The translations under genes were made by a program, and so were the position numbers. The notes below the pieces were generated by a model. It saw nothing but the letters and a program-made list of their open reading frames with translations. It did no database searches and was not told the DNA's origin. Shown one piece after another: positions 46,799-55,560 of a DNA stretch of 64,000 nt (positions are counted from its first letter, which is position 1; every line of letters begins with the position of its first letter). Source of the DNA: Pseudomonas grandcourensis (lineage in GTDB: Bacteria; Pseudomonadota; Gammaproteobacteria; Pseudomonadales; Pseudomonadaceae); NCBI RefSeq assembly GCF_039909015.1, contig NZ_CP150919.1, positions 2,146,501 to 2,210,500 on the forward strand, given 5' to 3'.

Positions 46799-47539
46799 AT
46801 GAGCCAAGACATTTTTGTATCCGTACTGATCCCCGCCAAGAACGAAGCGAACAACCTCAAGCCATTGCTTGAGGAAATCCGCGTGGCACTGGCCGACGAG
46901 GCTTACGAAATCATCGTGGTCGACGATGGCAGCACCGATGCGACCCTGCAGGAACTGCGGCAGATCCGCCAAAACGGTTTGAACACCTTGCGCATCCTGC
47001 ATCACGAGCGTTCGCTGGGGCAGAGCACCTCGCTGTACCACGCGGCCCGCGAGGCCCGCGGGCAGTGGCTGGCGACCCTCGATGGCGACGGCCAGAACGA
47101 CCCGGCGGACATCCCTGGCATGCTCGCGCTGGTGCGCGGCGAACCGGGCAAGGTCGATGTGCAACTGGTGGCCGGGCACCGGGTCAATCGCCGTGACACC
47201 GCGAGCAAACGCTACGCCTCGCGGTTCGCCAACAACCTGCGTCGGCGCCTGCTCAAGGACGCCACCCCGGACACCGGGTGCGGCCTGAAGCTGATCGAGC
47301 GCGCGGCGTTCTTGCGCCTGCCGTACTTCGACCACATGCATCGCTACATTCCGGCGCTGATCCAGCGTCATAACGGGCGCATGATCGTGCACCCGGTCAA
47401 CCACCGGCCGCGCACGGCCGGGGTGTCGAAATACGGCAACATCGACCGCGCACTGGTCGGCATTCTCGATTTGTTCGGTGTCTGGTGGCTGATCAAGCGC
47501 ACGCGGTTGAACACCATTGCCCAGGAGATTGAAGGATGA
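46799..47539 (+). CDS. Family 2 glycosyltransferase, polyprenyl-phosphate type
   Basis: 246 residues. The GT-A fold begins SVLIPAKNEANNLKPLL, with VVDDGSTD as nucleotide-sugar site and DGDGQNDP as the metal-binding region. There are no clear C-terminal membrane helices, as in DPM1-like enzymes that load a sugar on undecaprenyl phosphate. First gene of a three-gene operon (ATGA overlap with the next), which suggests that it makes the lipid-linked donor used by the third gene. Confidence 0.85.
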   Translation: MSQDIFVSVLIPAKNEANNLKPLLEEIRVALADEAYEIIVVDDGSTDATLQELRQIRQNGLNTLRILHHERSLGQSTSLYHAAREARGQWLATLDGDGQNDPADIPGMLALVRGEPGKVDVQLVAGHRVNRRDTASKRYASRFANNLRRRLLKDATPDTGCGLKLIERAAFLRLPYFDHMHRYIPALIQRHNGRMIVHPVNHRPRTAGVSKYGNIDRALVGILDLFGVWWLIKRTRLNTIAQEIEG

Positions 47540-47814
47540 ATCTCACCCGCGAAGCCTTGTGGCTGATCGTCGGTTTTGCCGGCCAGATCGCCTTTACCGG
47601 GCGGTTTGTCCTGCAGTGGCTGTACAGCGAGTACAAGAAACGCAGCGTGATCCCCGTGAGCTTCTGGTACCTGAGTATCGTCGGCAGCACCTTGCTGCTC
47701 GCCTACGCCATTTACCGCCAGGACCCGGTGTTCATCGCCGGGCAGGCGTTTGGCTCCATCGTCTACTTTCGCAACCTGCAATTGATCAAAAAAAGCAAAC
47801 ACCTAAAGGAGTAG
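47536..47814 (+). CDS. Small membrane protein with lipid-A-disaccharide-synthase N-terminal (LAB_N) domain
   Basis: 92 residues and three hydrophobic helices: WLIVGFAGQIAFTGRFVLQWLYSE, SFWYLSIVGSTLLLAYAIY and FIAGQAFGSIVYFRNLQLI. This is the LAB_N fold found alone or in front of LpxB. Such stand-alone forms occur between family 2 and family 39 glycosyltransferases in lipid A sugar-modification operons. Its start overlaps the previous stop (ATGA), and 3 bp separate it from the next gene. Confidence 0.82.
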   Translation: MNLTREALWLIVGFAGQIAFTGRFVLQWLYSEYKKRSVIPVSFWYLSIVGSTLLLAYAIYRQDPVFIAGQAFGSIVYFRNLQLIKKSKHLKE

Positions 47815-47817
47815 GTC

Positions 47818-49227
47818 ATGCGCGGATCGTTATCGACCCGAAATATTACGTTGCTCGTGGCCATCGCGGTGGCGTTGCTGTTTTTCTGGGGGCTGGGCAG
47901 CGTGCCGTTCCTCAGTGTCAACGAGGCCCGCCGCGCCGTAACCGTGCGCGAAATGCGTGAAGCGGGAAGTTGGTTGCTGCCTTATATGAACGGCGACTTG
48001 TATCTCTCCAAGCCGCCGTTTTTCTATTGGGCCGGTCTGGTTTCAACGGCGGTGCTGGGCAGCTTGTCCGAGTGGAGCGTGCGCCTGCCTTCGGCGCTGG
48101 CTGCCGCCTTGTGCTGTTTTGGCACTTATCTGTACGGCGTTCGGCAGGCGGGGCGGCAGGTTGGTCTGTTCGCCGTGGTGTTCCTGGCCGCGAACGGTGC
48201 CTTCAGCCTGTTCGCACGACGCTCGGAAATCGAGATGCTGCTGACCCTGCTGTGCTTCGGCGCACTGCTGGCGGCCTGGCAGTTCATCTTCCTGCAAGGT
48301 CGGGCCTTGTGGAGTCGACTCAGCTACGTGCTGCTGGGTTGCGCGCTGCTGACCAAGGGGCCGGTTTGCCTGTTGTGGGTGACGGCACCGATCCTGGCTT
48401 ACGCCTTGATCTACCGCGATGCCCGGGCCAAGGCTTATCTGAGCGACGGTTGGGGCTGGCTGATTGCTCTGGTGCTGGGCAGTTCCTGGTACATGGCGGT
48501 GTCTGTGAGTCAGGGCTGGGGCATCTGGGCCTCGATCATCAGCGAAGACATCGTGAAGAAGATCGACGGGCAGGGCGCCGAGGCCTGGTACGCGTATCTG
48601 TTGTACCTGGCCGGGGATTTCTTCCCGTTCTGGCTGATCGTGTTCGTGCAGCCGCGCAAGTTCTGGGCAATGATCCGCGCGCGCCGCGAGGCGGGCATGT
48701 TGCTGATTTGCAGCCTGTTGCCGCTGCTGGTGTTTTCCCTGTTCACCGAAAAACATGGCAAGTACCTGTTGCCGGTCTATCCGTCCATGGCGTTGCTGCT
48801 GGCGATGCACTGGTCGGCGTTGCTCGATGACCTGAAGGGGCGCTGGCGCACGGTCCTGGCCGTTGTGCCCTACGTGATGCTGGCCGGGTTCGTGGTGTTC
48901 TACATGTTCGTCGAAGCGCGGGTGCTGTCGCACCGGTTCGGTGGTCTTGAGCAGGTTGCCACGCTGGCTAATGGGCAACCGGGTCAGAAGGCTTATACCC
49001 TCGGTGAGCCGGATATCCGTCTGGTCTACTACATGGGCCGGCCAGTGGCGCCGCTGACGGTGGCGCAGTTGCAGTCCGAGTCGCGTCCGGCGGGGTTGCT
49101 GTTTGTGCAAGAACCCCTCGCACCGGAACTGCAGAACCTGGCGTCGTGCCAGGTCGGTGAAGTCAACCCGTACCTCAAACCGCACCGTGCGGCGCTGCTG
49201 GTACGCATGGGTGGCGATTGCCGCTGA
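47818..49227 (+). CDS. ArnT-like glycosyltransferase (GT39/GT83), inner membrane
   Basis: 469 residues with about eleven membrane helices. The first periplasmic loop holds SVNEARRAVTVREM, the place of the acidic motif in ArnT/PMT enzymes, followed by LSKPPFFYW. These enzymes move a sugar from a polyprenyl phosphate to lipid A or a protein on the periplasmic side. With the upstream transferase and LAB_N protein it forms a complete sugar-transfer set; lipid A is the likeliest acceptor, by analogy only. Confidence 0.85.
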   Translation: MRGSLSTRNITLLVAIAVALLFFWGLGSVPFLSVNEARRAVTVREMREAGSWLLPYMNGDLYLSKPPFFYWAGLVSTAVLGSLSEWSVRLPSALAAALCCFGTYLYGVRQAGRQVGLFAVVFLAANGAFSLFARRSEIEMLLTLLCFGALLAAWQFIFLQGRALWSRLSYVLLGCALLTKGPVCLLWVTAPILAYALIYRDARAKAYLSDGWGWLIALVLGSSWYMAVSVSQGWGIWASIISEDIVKKIDGQGAEAWYAYLLYLAGDFFPFWLIVFVQPRKFWAMIRARREAGMLLICSLLPLLVFSLFTEKHGKYLLPVYPSMALLLAMHWSALLDDLKGRWRTVLAVVPYVMLAGFVVFYMFVEARVLSHRFGGLEQVATLANGQPGQKAYTLGEPDIRLVYYMGRPVAPLTVAQLQSESRPAGLLFVQEPLAPELQNLASCQVGEVNPYLKPHRAALLVRMGGDCR

Positions 49228-49241
49228 GTCACCGCAGCACA

Positions 49242-49257
49242 TCACCCGTTCGGACTA
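49242..49257 (+). promoter_or_regulatory. Candidate steroid-regulon operator 1
   Basis: TCACCC-GTTC-GGACTA, the weakest of five related 16-mers (second half identical to sites 2 and 3). It lies about 100 bp upstream of the first acyl-CoA dehydrogenase gene. Confidence 0.4.
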
Positions 49258-49358
49258 GGCAAGGCTAACGATTCTGCCGCGTCCGGGCGGCGCCAAACTT
49301 CATGCTCAAAGGGGTGTTGCGCCACGCGCGCCCCGCCAAACGAGCAGAAGGCGCCGCG

Positions 49359-50531
49359 ATGGAGTTTGCATTCAGCGACGAACAGGAAATGATCCGCGCA
49401 TCGGCCGAGGGTTTCCTCGCCGATGTCTCGGATTCTGCCGCCGTGCGCGCGGCAATGGTCAGTGAACGGGGTTTCGACGAAGCCCTCTGGCAGCGTCTGT
49501 GCCAGGAAATGTACTGGCCAGCCATTCATATCCCCGAAACCTATGGCGGCCTGGGCCTCGGCTTTGTCGAGCTGACGATCCTGCTGGAACAAATGGGCCG
49601 GCGTTTACTGTGCTCGCCGTTTTTCGCCACCGCCTGCATGGCCACGCCTGCGCTGTTGCTGGCGGCCAATGAAGAACAGAAGCAGCGTTGGTTGCCGTCG
49701 ATTGCCGACGGCAGCGTGACTGCGACCCTGGCGTTCAGCAGTGCCAATGGCTGGTCGGCCGACGATGTCCAGGCAACGGTGGCGGCCGAAGGCGACGGGT
49801 TCGTCCTCGACGGCACCCTCAAGCATGTGCTCGATGGCCATGGCGCCGACCTGTTGATCATTGCCGCACGACAACCCGGAACCACTGGGAAAAAGGGCAT
49901 CAGCCTGTTTGCCGTGAGCGCCGTACGCGCAGGCATCGAACGACAAATGCTGCCGACCATGGACCAGACCCGGCGCCAGGCGCGGATCCAGCTCAAGGGC
50001 CTGTACCTTGAAGCCGACTGCCTGCTGGGTGAGTTCGGCAACGGCTGGCCGCACCTTGAGCGCGTCCTGCAACTGGCCTGCATCGGCCTGGCTGCCGAGC
50101 AGACCGGCGGCGCGCAGCAGGTGCTCGACCTCAGCGTGGCCTACATGCAGGAGCGCCAGCAGTTCGGTCGCCCGATCGCCAGTTTTCAGGCCCTCAAACA
50201 CCGCGCCGCCGACATGATGCTGCAAGTCGAATGCGCGCGGTCGGCCAGTTATTACGCCGCGTGCGTGGCCCAGGAAGTCCTCGATCCCCAGGGTGATCCG
50301 CAGGTCGCGGCCGAACTGCCGCTGGCGGCGGCGCTGGCCAAGGCGCAGTGCTCTGAAACCTATTTCCATTGCGCGTCCGAATCGATCCAGTTGCATGGTG
50401 GCGTCGGTTTCACCTGGGAATATGACCCGCACCTCTACTTCAAGCGCGCCCGCGCCAGTGAGAGTTTCCTCGGGCTACCGGCCTGGCATCGCGAGCGCAT
50501 TGCTTCGGTGATTCTGGGAGAGCAGCCATGA
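49359..50531 (+). CDS. Acyl-CoA dehydrogenase, first subunit of a pair
   Basis: 390 residues from the ATG at 49359 (AGAAGG site upstream). Normal acyl-CoA dehydrogenase fold: helical N-terminus (FAFSDEQEMIRASAEGFLAD), beta middle domain, and a C-terminal helical domain with QLHGGVGFTWEYDPHLYFKRA. It overlaps the next dehydrogenase gene by ATGA. Adjacent pairs like this in steroid degraders (FadE28/FadE29, ScdC1/C2) form alpha2-beta2 enzymes acting on steroid side-chain or ring-remnant CoA esters, which is the inferred role. Confidence 0.85.
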   Translation: MEFAFSDEQEMIRASAEGFLADVSDSAAVRAAMVSERGFDEALWQRLCQEMYWPAIHIPETYGGLGLGFVELTILLEQMGRRLLCSPFFATACMATPALLLAANEEQKQRWLPSIADGSVTATLAFSSANGWSADDVQATVAAEGDGFVLDGTLKHVLDGHGADLLIIAARQPGTTGKKGISLFAVSAVRAGIERQMLPTMDQTRRQARIQLKGLYLEADCLLGEFGNGWPHLERVLQLACIGLAAEQTGGAQQVLDLSVAYMQERQQFGRPIASFQALKHRAADMMLQVECARSASYYAACVAQEVLDPQGDPQVAAELPLAAALAKAQCSETYFHCASESIQLHGGVGFTWEYDPHLYFKRARASESFLGLPAWHRERIASVILGEQP

Positions 50532-51721
50532 AAATCAGTTTCAGCGAGCAGGACGAATGCTTCCGCCGGGAAGTGGCCGACTGGATGAGCGCCAACCTCT
50601 GCGGCGAATTCGAAGCCCTGCGTTTTCGCGGCGGCCCGGGCGACGAGCACATGTTTCCCGAAGAGCGCAAAGCCTGGGAGCGCAAACTCGCCGAAGGCGG
50701 CTGGACCTGCGTCGGCTGGGCACTGGAGCATGGCGGACGCGGCCTGTCGATCACCCAGCAGGTGATCTTCAACGAAGAGTACGCCCGCGCTGGCGGCCCA
50801 GGTCGCATGGGCCACATCGGCGAGGGCCTGGCCGGGCCGACCATTGCCGCGTTCGGCACGGTAGAGCAGCAACAACGGTTTTTGCCGGGAATCGTCAGCG
50901 GTACGTCGTTCTGGTGCCAGGGCTATTCAGAGCCGGGCGCCGGTTCCGACCTGGCCAACGTCAAGACCCGCGCAACGCTGGATGAAGCCACCGGCAGTTG
51001 GATCATCAATGGCCAGAAAGTCTGGACCTCCCTGGCCCACGAGTCGGACTGGTGCTTTGTCATCGCCCGCACCGAACCGGGCAGTGTCGGCCATCGCGGT
51101 CTGTCGTTCCTGCTGGTACCGATGGCCCAGACAGAAATCACCGTACGACCCATCGAGCAACTCACCGGCACCTCGGAATTCAACGAAGTGTTCTTCGACG
51201 ATGCCCGCACCGACGCCACCAACATCATCGGTGCACCGGGCGAAGGCTGGAAGATCGCCATGGCGCTGCTCGGCTTCGAGCGTGGTGTGTCGACGCTCGG
51301 CCAGCAGATGCAGTTTCAGAACGAACTCAACGAAATCATCGCCATCGCCAAGGCCAATGGCGCCGACCGCGACCCGATCCTGCGTCAACGCTTGGCCGAA
51401 GCCTGGAGCGGGTTGCGGATCATGCGCTACAACTCGTTGCGCATGCTCTCGGGTAGCCAGGACGGTTCGCTGCGCAAGGAGGCGACCATCTACAAGCTGT
51501 TCTGGTCGACCTGGCACGCCAGCCTCGGCAAGTTGGCGATGGACGTCCTCGGCGCCGAGGCGGAATTGCTCGAAGCCGCGCCTTACCAACTGACCCGTTT
51601 GCAGTCGCTGTACCTGTTCAGCCGCGCCGACACCCTCTACGGCGGCAGCAACGAAATCCAGCGCAACATCATCGCCGAGCGTGCCTTGGGCATGCCCAAA
51701 GAGCCGCGTCCGCGCGCCTGA
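50528..51721 (+). CDS. Acyl-CoA dehydrogenase, second subunit of a pair
   Basis: 397 residues. FAD-binding middle-domain text WCQGYSEPGAGSDLANVKTRA and the C-terminal LYGGSNEIQRNIIAERALGMP are typical. Translation is coupled to the preceding gene (ATGA overlap), supporting a heteromeric enzyme that introduces a 2,3 double bond in a steroid-derived acyl-CoA. The two proteins are clearly diverged from each other, so this is not a recent duplication. Confidence 0.87.
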   Translation: MKISFSEQDECFRREVADWMSANLCGEFEALRFRGGPGDEHMFPEERKAWERKLAEGGWTCVGWALEHGGRGLSITQQVIFNEEYARAGGPGRMGHIGEGLAGPTIAAFGTVEQQQRFLPGIVSGTSFWCQGYSEPGAGSDLANVKTRATLDEATGSWIINGQKVWTSLAHESDWCFVIARTEPGSVGHRGLSFLLVPMAQTEITVRPIEQLTGTSEFNEVFFDDARTDATNIIGAPGEGWKIAMALLGFERGVSTLGQQMQFQNELNEIIAIAKANGADRDPILRQRLAEAWSGLRIMRYNSLRMLSGSQDGSLRKEATIYKLFWSTWHASLGKLAMDVLGAEAELLEAAPYQLTRLQSLYLFSRADTLYGGSNEIQRNIIAERALGMPKEPRPRA

Positions 51722-51734
51722 AAGGAGAGAGTTC

Positions 51735-52517
51735 ATGTCTGTACCTCAATATGTTGAAGGTCGCGGTTTGCTGCGCGGCAAGTCGGTGCTGATCACCGCC
51801 GCCGCAGGCGCCGGGATCGGATTTTCCGCCGCCGTGCGTGCCGCCGAAGAAGGCTGCCGCGCGCTGATGATCAGCGATATCCATGAAGGCCGGTTGGCCG
51901 AAGCCGTGCTGAAAATCCGTGAAACCACCGGGCTGCAACACGTGTTCGGCCAGGTCTGCAACGTTGCCGACGAAGCCCAGGTGCAGCAGCTGATCGCCTG
52001 CGCCGAGCGTGACCTGCAAGGCGTCGATGTGTTGATCAACAACGCCGGGCTTGGCGGCTCGCGGTTGCTGGTGGACATGGCCGACGAAGAGTGGAATCGG
52101 GTCATCGATGTGACGCTCACCGGCACCATGCGCATGACCCGCGCCATGTTGCCGAAAATGATGGAGCGGCGTGCCGGGGTGATCGTCAACAACGCCTCGG
52201 TGCTGGGCTGGCGCGCGCAGAAAGAACAGGCGCACTACGCCGCCGCCAAGGCTGGCGTGATGGCGCTGACCCGATGCGCAGCGGTCGAAGCCGCTGACTA
52301 CGGCATCCGCATCAACGCGGTCAGCCCGAGCATTGCGCTGCACGATTTCCTGCGCAAATCCGCACCCCAGGCGGTGCTTGATCAACTGGCCGCCAACGAA
52401 GCCTTCGGTCGTGCCGCCGAAGTCTGGGAAGTGGCCAACGTGATGATGTTCCTGGCCAGCGACTACAGCTCCTACATGACCGGCGAAGTGTTGTCGGTGT
52501 CCAGCCAGAGGGCGTGA
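51735..52517 (+). CDS. Short-chain dehydrogenase/reductase (beta-oxidation type)
   Basis: 260 residues. The cofactor turn AAAGAGIGFSAAV replaces the usual TGxxxGIG; NNAG is at INNAGLGG, and catalytic Ser and Tyr-x-x-x-Lys occur in NNASVLGW and HYAAAKAG. An AAAGGAGA site precedes the start. Being between the dehydrogenase pair and the MaoC hydratase, it probably oxidises the 3-hydroxyacyl-CoA in the same cycle, although other steroid hydroxyls are possible. Confidence 0.83.
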   Translation: MSVPQYVEGRGLLRGKSVLITAAAGAGIGFSAAVRAAEEGCRALMISDIHEGRLAEAVLKIRETTGLQHVFGQVCNVADEAQVQQLIACAERDLQGVDVLINNAGLGGSRLLVDMADEEWNRVIDVTLTGTMRMTRAMLPKMMERRAGVIVNNASVLGWRAQKEQAHYAAAKAGVMALTRCAAVEAADYGIRINAVSPSIALHDFLRKSAPQAVLDQLAANEAFGRAAEVWEVANVMMFLASDYSSYMTGEVLSVSSQRA

Positions 52518-52519
52518 CC

Positions 52520-52978
52520 ATGCCACGTATTTTCGACACGCCGATGGCCTTGTTCGACGCGGTAGGCGAATCACTCGGCGCCAGCGACTGGCTGTTGCTG
52601 GAGCAGGACCGCATCGACCGCTTCGCCGACGCCACGGGCGATCACCAGTGGATTCACGTCGATCCGGTCAAGGCCGCCAGCGGCCCGTTTGGCACCTGCA
52701 TTGCCCACGGCTACCTGAGCCTGTCGCTGGTCAATCTGTTCTTGCCGCAGATCGTCGAGGTCCGTGGCCTGTCTATGGGCGTCAATTACGGCTGTGAGCG
52801 GGTGCGTTTCCCTTCGGTGGTGCGCGTCGGCTCGCGGGTGCGCGGCAGTGCGCAATTGATCGCGGTCGAGGAAGTGAAAGGCGGCGTGCAGGCGACCATC
52901 CGCGTCAGCGTCGAAATCGACGGTGAGGAACGTCCCGGCTGCGTGGTCGACACCATCAGTCGTTATTACCCGGCCTGA
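52520..52978 (+). CDS. MaoC-family enoyl-CoA hydratase
   Basis: 152 residues, hot-dog fold. The hydratase motif FADATGDHQWIHVDPVKAASGPFGTCIAHGYLSLSLV contains the catalytic Asp and His. It hydrates trans-2-enoyl-CoA to the (R)-3-hydroxy form. Starts 2 bp after the SDR stop codon. In the cluster it supplies the hydration step between the dehydrogenase pair and the SDR. Confidence 0.87.
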   Translation: MPRIFDTPMALFDAVGESLGASDWLLLEQDRIDRFADATGDHQWIHVDPVKAASGPFGTCIAHGYLSLSLVNLFLPQIVEVRGLSMGVNYGCERVRFPSVVRVGSRVRGSAQLIAVEEVKGGVQATIRVSVEIDGEERPGCVVDTISRYYPA

Positions 52979-53007
52979 CCTTCAACAGCATTTTCGAGGA
53001 ATCCAGC

Positions 53008-54210
53008 ATGAAAGAAGCCGTCATCGTTTCCACCGCCCGCACTCCGATCGGCAAGGCCTTTCGCGGTGCGTTCAATGACACAGAAGCGCCGCAACTGGGT
53101 GGCCACGTGGTGCGCGAAGCCGTGCGTCGTGCCGGCATCGAGCCGGGTGAAGTGGACGACGTGATCATCGGCGCCGCCGCGCAGCAGGGCACGCAGTCCT
53201 ATAACCTGGGCCGCCTGTGCGCGATTGCCGGCGGCCTGCCGACTTCCGTCGCCGGGATGGCCGTCGAGCGCCAGTGCTCGTCGGGCCTGATGAGCATCGC
53301 CATGGCCGCCAAAGGCATCATGTGCGACGAAATCGACATCGCCGTGGCCGGTGGCCTGGAGTCGATTTCCCTGGTGCAGAACAAGCACAAGAACCTGTAT
53401 CGCAACCAGTCGGGCTCGGTGATCGAACTGGACCCGCACGCCTATATCCCGATGATCGAAACCGCCGAGATCGTCTCCGCGCGCTATGGTATCTCCCGCG
53501 ACGAGCAGGACGAATACAGCTACCAGAGCCAGCTGCGTACCGCACAGGCCCAGAGCGCCGGGCGCTTCGACCGCGAGCTCGCGCCGCTGGCCAGCCGTAA
53601 GGCACTGTTCGACAAGGCCACCGGCGAAACCAGTTATGAAACCGTCACCTTGCTGCGCGACGAGTGCAACCGCATCGACACCACCCTCCAGAGCCTGAAG
53701 GCGCTGGAGCCGGTGTGGCCGGGTGGTCAGTGGAGCGAAAAGGGTCGTTTCATCACCGCCGGCAATGCCTCGCAGTTGTCCGATGGTGCGTCGGCCTCGG
53801 TGCTGATGAGCGCGAAAATGGCCGAGAAACGTGGCCTGGAACCGCTGGGGATCTATCGCGGCATGGCTGTCGCCGGTTGCAATTCCGACGAGATGGGCAT
53901 CGGCCCGGTGTACGCCATACCCAAGCTGCTCAAGCGCCACGGCCTGACCATGGACCACATCGGCCTCTGGGAGTTGAACGAAGCGTTCGCCTGTCAGGTG
54001 CTGTACTGCCGCGACACCTTGGGCATTCCGGCCGAGCGCCTGAACGTCAACGGCGGGGCGATCTCCATCGGCCATCCGTTCGGTATGTCCGGTGCGCGGA
54101 TGGTCGGCCACGCGTTGGTCGAAGGCCAGCGTCGCGGTTTGCGTTACGTGGTGGTGAGCATGTGCATCGGTGGCGGCATGGGCGCTGCTGCTCTGTTCGA
54201 GGTGGTCTGA
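53008..54210 (+). CDS. Thiolase (acetyl-CoA acyltransferase)
   Basis: 400 residues. Catalytic Cys90 ([11 protein letters not shown]), NEAFA, His in [17 protein letters not shown] and the second Cys in [11 protein letters not shown] are all present. It cleaves 3-ketoacyl-CoA and completes the beta-oxidation set encoded by the four preceding genes. Steroid clusters carry similar thiolases (FadA5/FadA6, ScdF). The isomerase gene begins directly after its stop codon. Confidence 0.9.
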   Translation: MKEAVIVSTARTPIGKAFRGAFNDTEAPQLGGHVVREAVRRAGIEPGEVDDVIIGAAAQQGTQSYNLGRLCAIAGGLPTSVAGMAVERQCSSGLMSIAMAAKGIMCDEIDIAVAGGLESISLVQNKHKNLYRNQSGSVIELDPHAYIPMIETAEIVSARYGISRDEQDEYSYQSQLRTAQAQSAGRFDRELAPLASRKALFDKATGETSYETVTLLRDECNRIDTTLQSLKALEPVWPGGQWSEKGRFITAGNASQLSDGASASVLMSAKMAEKRGLEPLGIYRGMAVAGCNSDEMGIGPVYAIPKLLKRHGLTMDHIGLWELNEAFACQVLYCRDTLGIPAERLNVNGGAISIGHPFGMSGARMVGHALVEGQRRGLRYVVVSMCIGGGMGAAALFEVV

Positions 54211-54600
54211 ATGATCAGCGCACAACATATCCAGGCGACCATGGCCCGCTACGTGGAGTTGGTGGATGCCAGCGACATCGACGGCATCCTCGCGCTCTAC
54301 GCCAAGGACGCCACCGTTGAAGACCCGGTCGGCCACGCGCCTTTGCAAGGCATCGACGCCATCGCGCGCTTTTACCGTGAGGGGCTGGGGGCGATGAAAG
54401 TCTCCGCAACCCGGACCGGTCCTGTGCGCGCGACGCTCAACGGTTGCGGCGCGATGCCGTTCCGGGTCGACATGGAGTGGGGCGGGCAGCCGTGCTCGCT
54501 GCATGTGATCGACGTGATGGAGTTCGACGCTGACGGCAAGATCCGCTCGATGAAAGCCTACTGGAGTGAAGTTAACGTAACCGCGCGAGGTGAAGCATGA
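54211..54600 (+). CDS. ksi: Steroid delta-isomerase (ketosteroid isomerase)
   Basis: 129 residues. The sequence closely follows the P. putida enzyme: MARYVELVDASDIDGI, ATVEDPVG, NGCGAMPFRVDMEW, VIDVMEFDADGKI and AYWSEVN. Catalytic residues are Tyr14, Asp38 and Asp101 (Tyr16, Asp40 and Asp103 of P. putida). It moves the 5,6 double bond of 3-oxo-delta5-steroids into conjugation at 4,5. Cytoplasmic dimer. Its presence fixes the theme of the cluster as steroid degradation. Confidence 0.93.
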   Translation: MISAQHIQATMARYVELVDASDIDGILALYAKDATVEDPVGHAPLQGIDAIARFYREGLGAMKVSATRTGPVRATLNGCGAMPFRVDMEWGGQPCSLHVIDVMEFDADGKIRSMKAYWSEVNVTARGEA

Positions 54601-55031
54601 ATCTGGAACAGCGGATCGCCCGACTGGAAGCGCTGGAGGACATCCGCCAGCTCAAGCATCGCTACCTCAATGCCTGCGACCTCAAGCAGGTCGAGGTGAT
54701 TGCCGACTGCTTTGCCGAAGGTGAAGTGCTGATCGATTACGGTCCGTTGGGGATCTTTCGCGAGCGCGACAGTTTTGTCGCGCTGTACCGCGAACTGGCC
54801 TGCCATGAACGGGTGATCGACCTGCATCACGGCGCCAACCCGGAAATCGAGGTGCTGAATGAGGATCAGGCCCAGGGCCGTTGGGCCCTGTGGTACTTCA
54901 ACCTGGATGGCGAGAGCGGGGCGACGCGGCAGTTGGGTGGGTTCTATGAGGACCGTTACCAGCGTATCGCCGGCCAATGGAAGATCGTCGCCACCCGTTT
55001 TACCGCTCACTCGGAAGTGGCGCGTTCCTGA
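54597..55031 (+). CDS. NTF2-fold (SnoaL-like) protein
   Basis: 144 residues: an N-terminal helix LEQRIARLEALEDIRQLKHRYLNACD typical of SnoaL_4 proteins, then a curved sheet ending QWKIVATRF. It overlaps the isomerase stop by ATGA, so the two are coupled. Related proteins isomerise, hydrate or dehydrate ring compounds; in steroid clusters such folds act as hydratases or remain unassigned. Its 3' end overlaps the convergent SRPBCC gene by 25 bp. Confidence 0.78.
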   Translation: MNLEQRIARLEALEDIRQLKHRYLNACDLKQVEVIADCFAEGEVLIDYGPLGIFRERDSFVALYRELACHERVIDLHHGANPEIEVLNEDQAQGRWALWYFNLDGESGATRQLGGFYEDRYQRIAGQWKIVATRFTAHSEVARS

Positions 55032-55510
55032 AGGCGGGTTTCGATCCGGTCGGGGTTCTGTGTCCGACCGGTTTCGTAGAAGGCCTTGAGGTTCTCGGCA
55101 ATCTGCTGCACGACCTTGTTGAAAGCCTTGGCCAGCAAACCTTCAAACAGCCTGCCGCCGCGCAGGCTGTATCTCATTTGCAGGGTGATGCGGGTCGCGT
55201 TGCCTTCGGCTTGCAAGGCATAACTGAAACTCGCTTCGCGAAACGGAAAGGGCGAGTCATTGCCGCCCTTGTGCAACCGCAGCACGAACCCCGTGCCTTC
55301 CTGCCATTGCACCACGCTTTCATCCAGATACTGACCGCCCTTGCGCAACACCCGGCGACTGGCGCCGAGGCCTTCCTTAGCGCCTGGATGAAACTGGCAA
55401 CCGGTCAGGCCCGGTACGTAATACGGAGCGAGGCTCAGGTCGCGCAGTTTGGCCCAGGCGGCTTGTGGTGGGAGATCGAGCAAAACACTGTGGCTGGCGA
55501 TTGCGGGCAT
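55007..55510 (-). CDS. SRPBCC (START-like) ligand-binding protein
   Basis: 167 residues: SVLLDLPPQAAWAKLRDLSLAPYYVPGL begins the polyketide-cyclase/START fold, with a hydrophobic pocket expected, and a long C-terminal helix (FEGLLAKAFNKVVQQIAENLKAFYE). Such proteins carry or convert hydrophobic ring compounds. Leftward, 50 bp downstream of the SDR gene, so the two probably form an operon. A steroid-binding or chaperone role is inference from place only. Confidence 0.75.
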   Translation of the reverse strand: MPAIASHSVLLDLPPQAAWAKLRDLSLAPYYVPGLTGCQFHPGAKEGLGASRRVLRKGGQYLDESVVQWQEGTGFVLRLHKGGNDSPFPFREASFSYALQAEGNATRITLQMRYSLRGGRLFEGLLAKAFNKVVQQIAENLKAFYETGRTQNPDRIETRLQERATSE

Positions 55511-55560
55511 GTCGGAATTCCTCTTGTTATTTGAATGCTTGAAAGATCGCAGCCTCGTTT

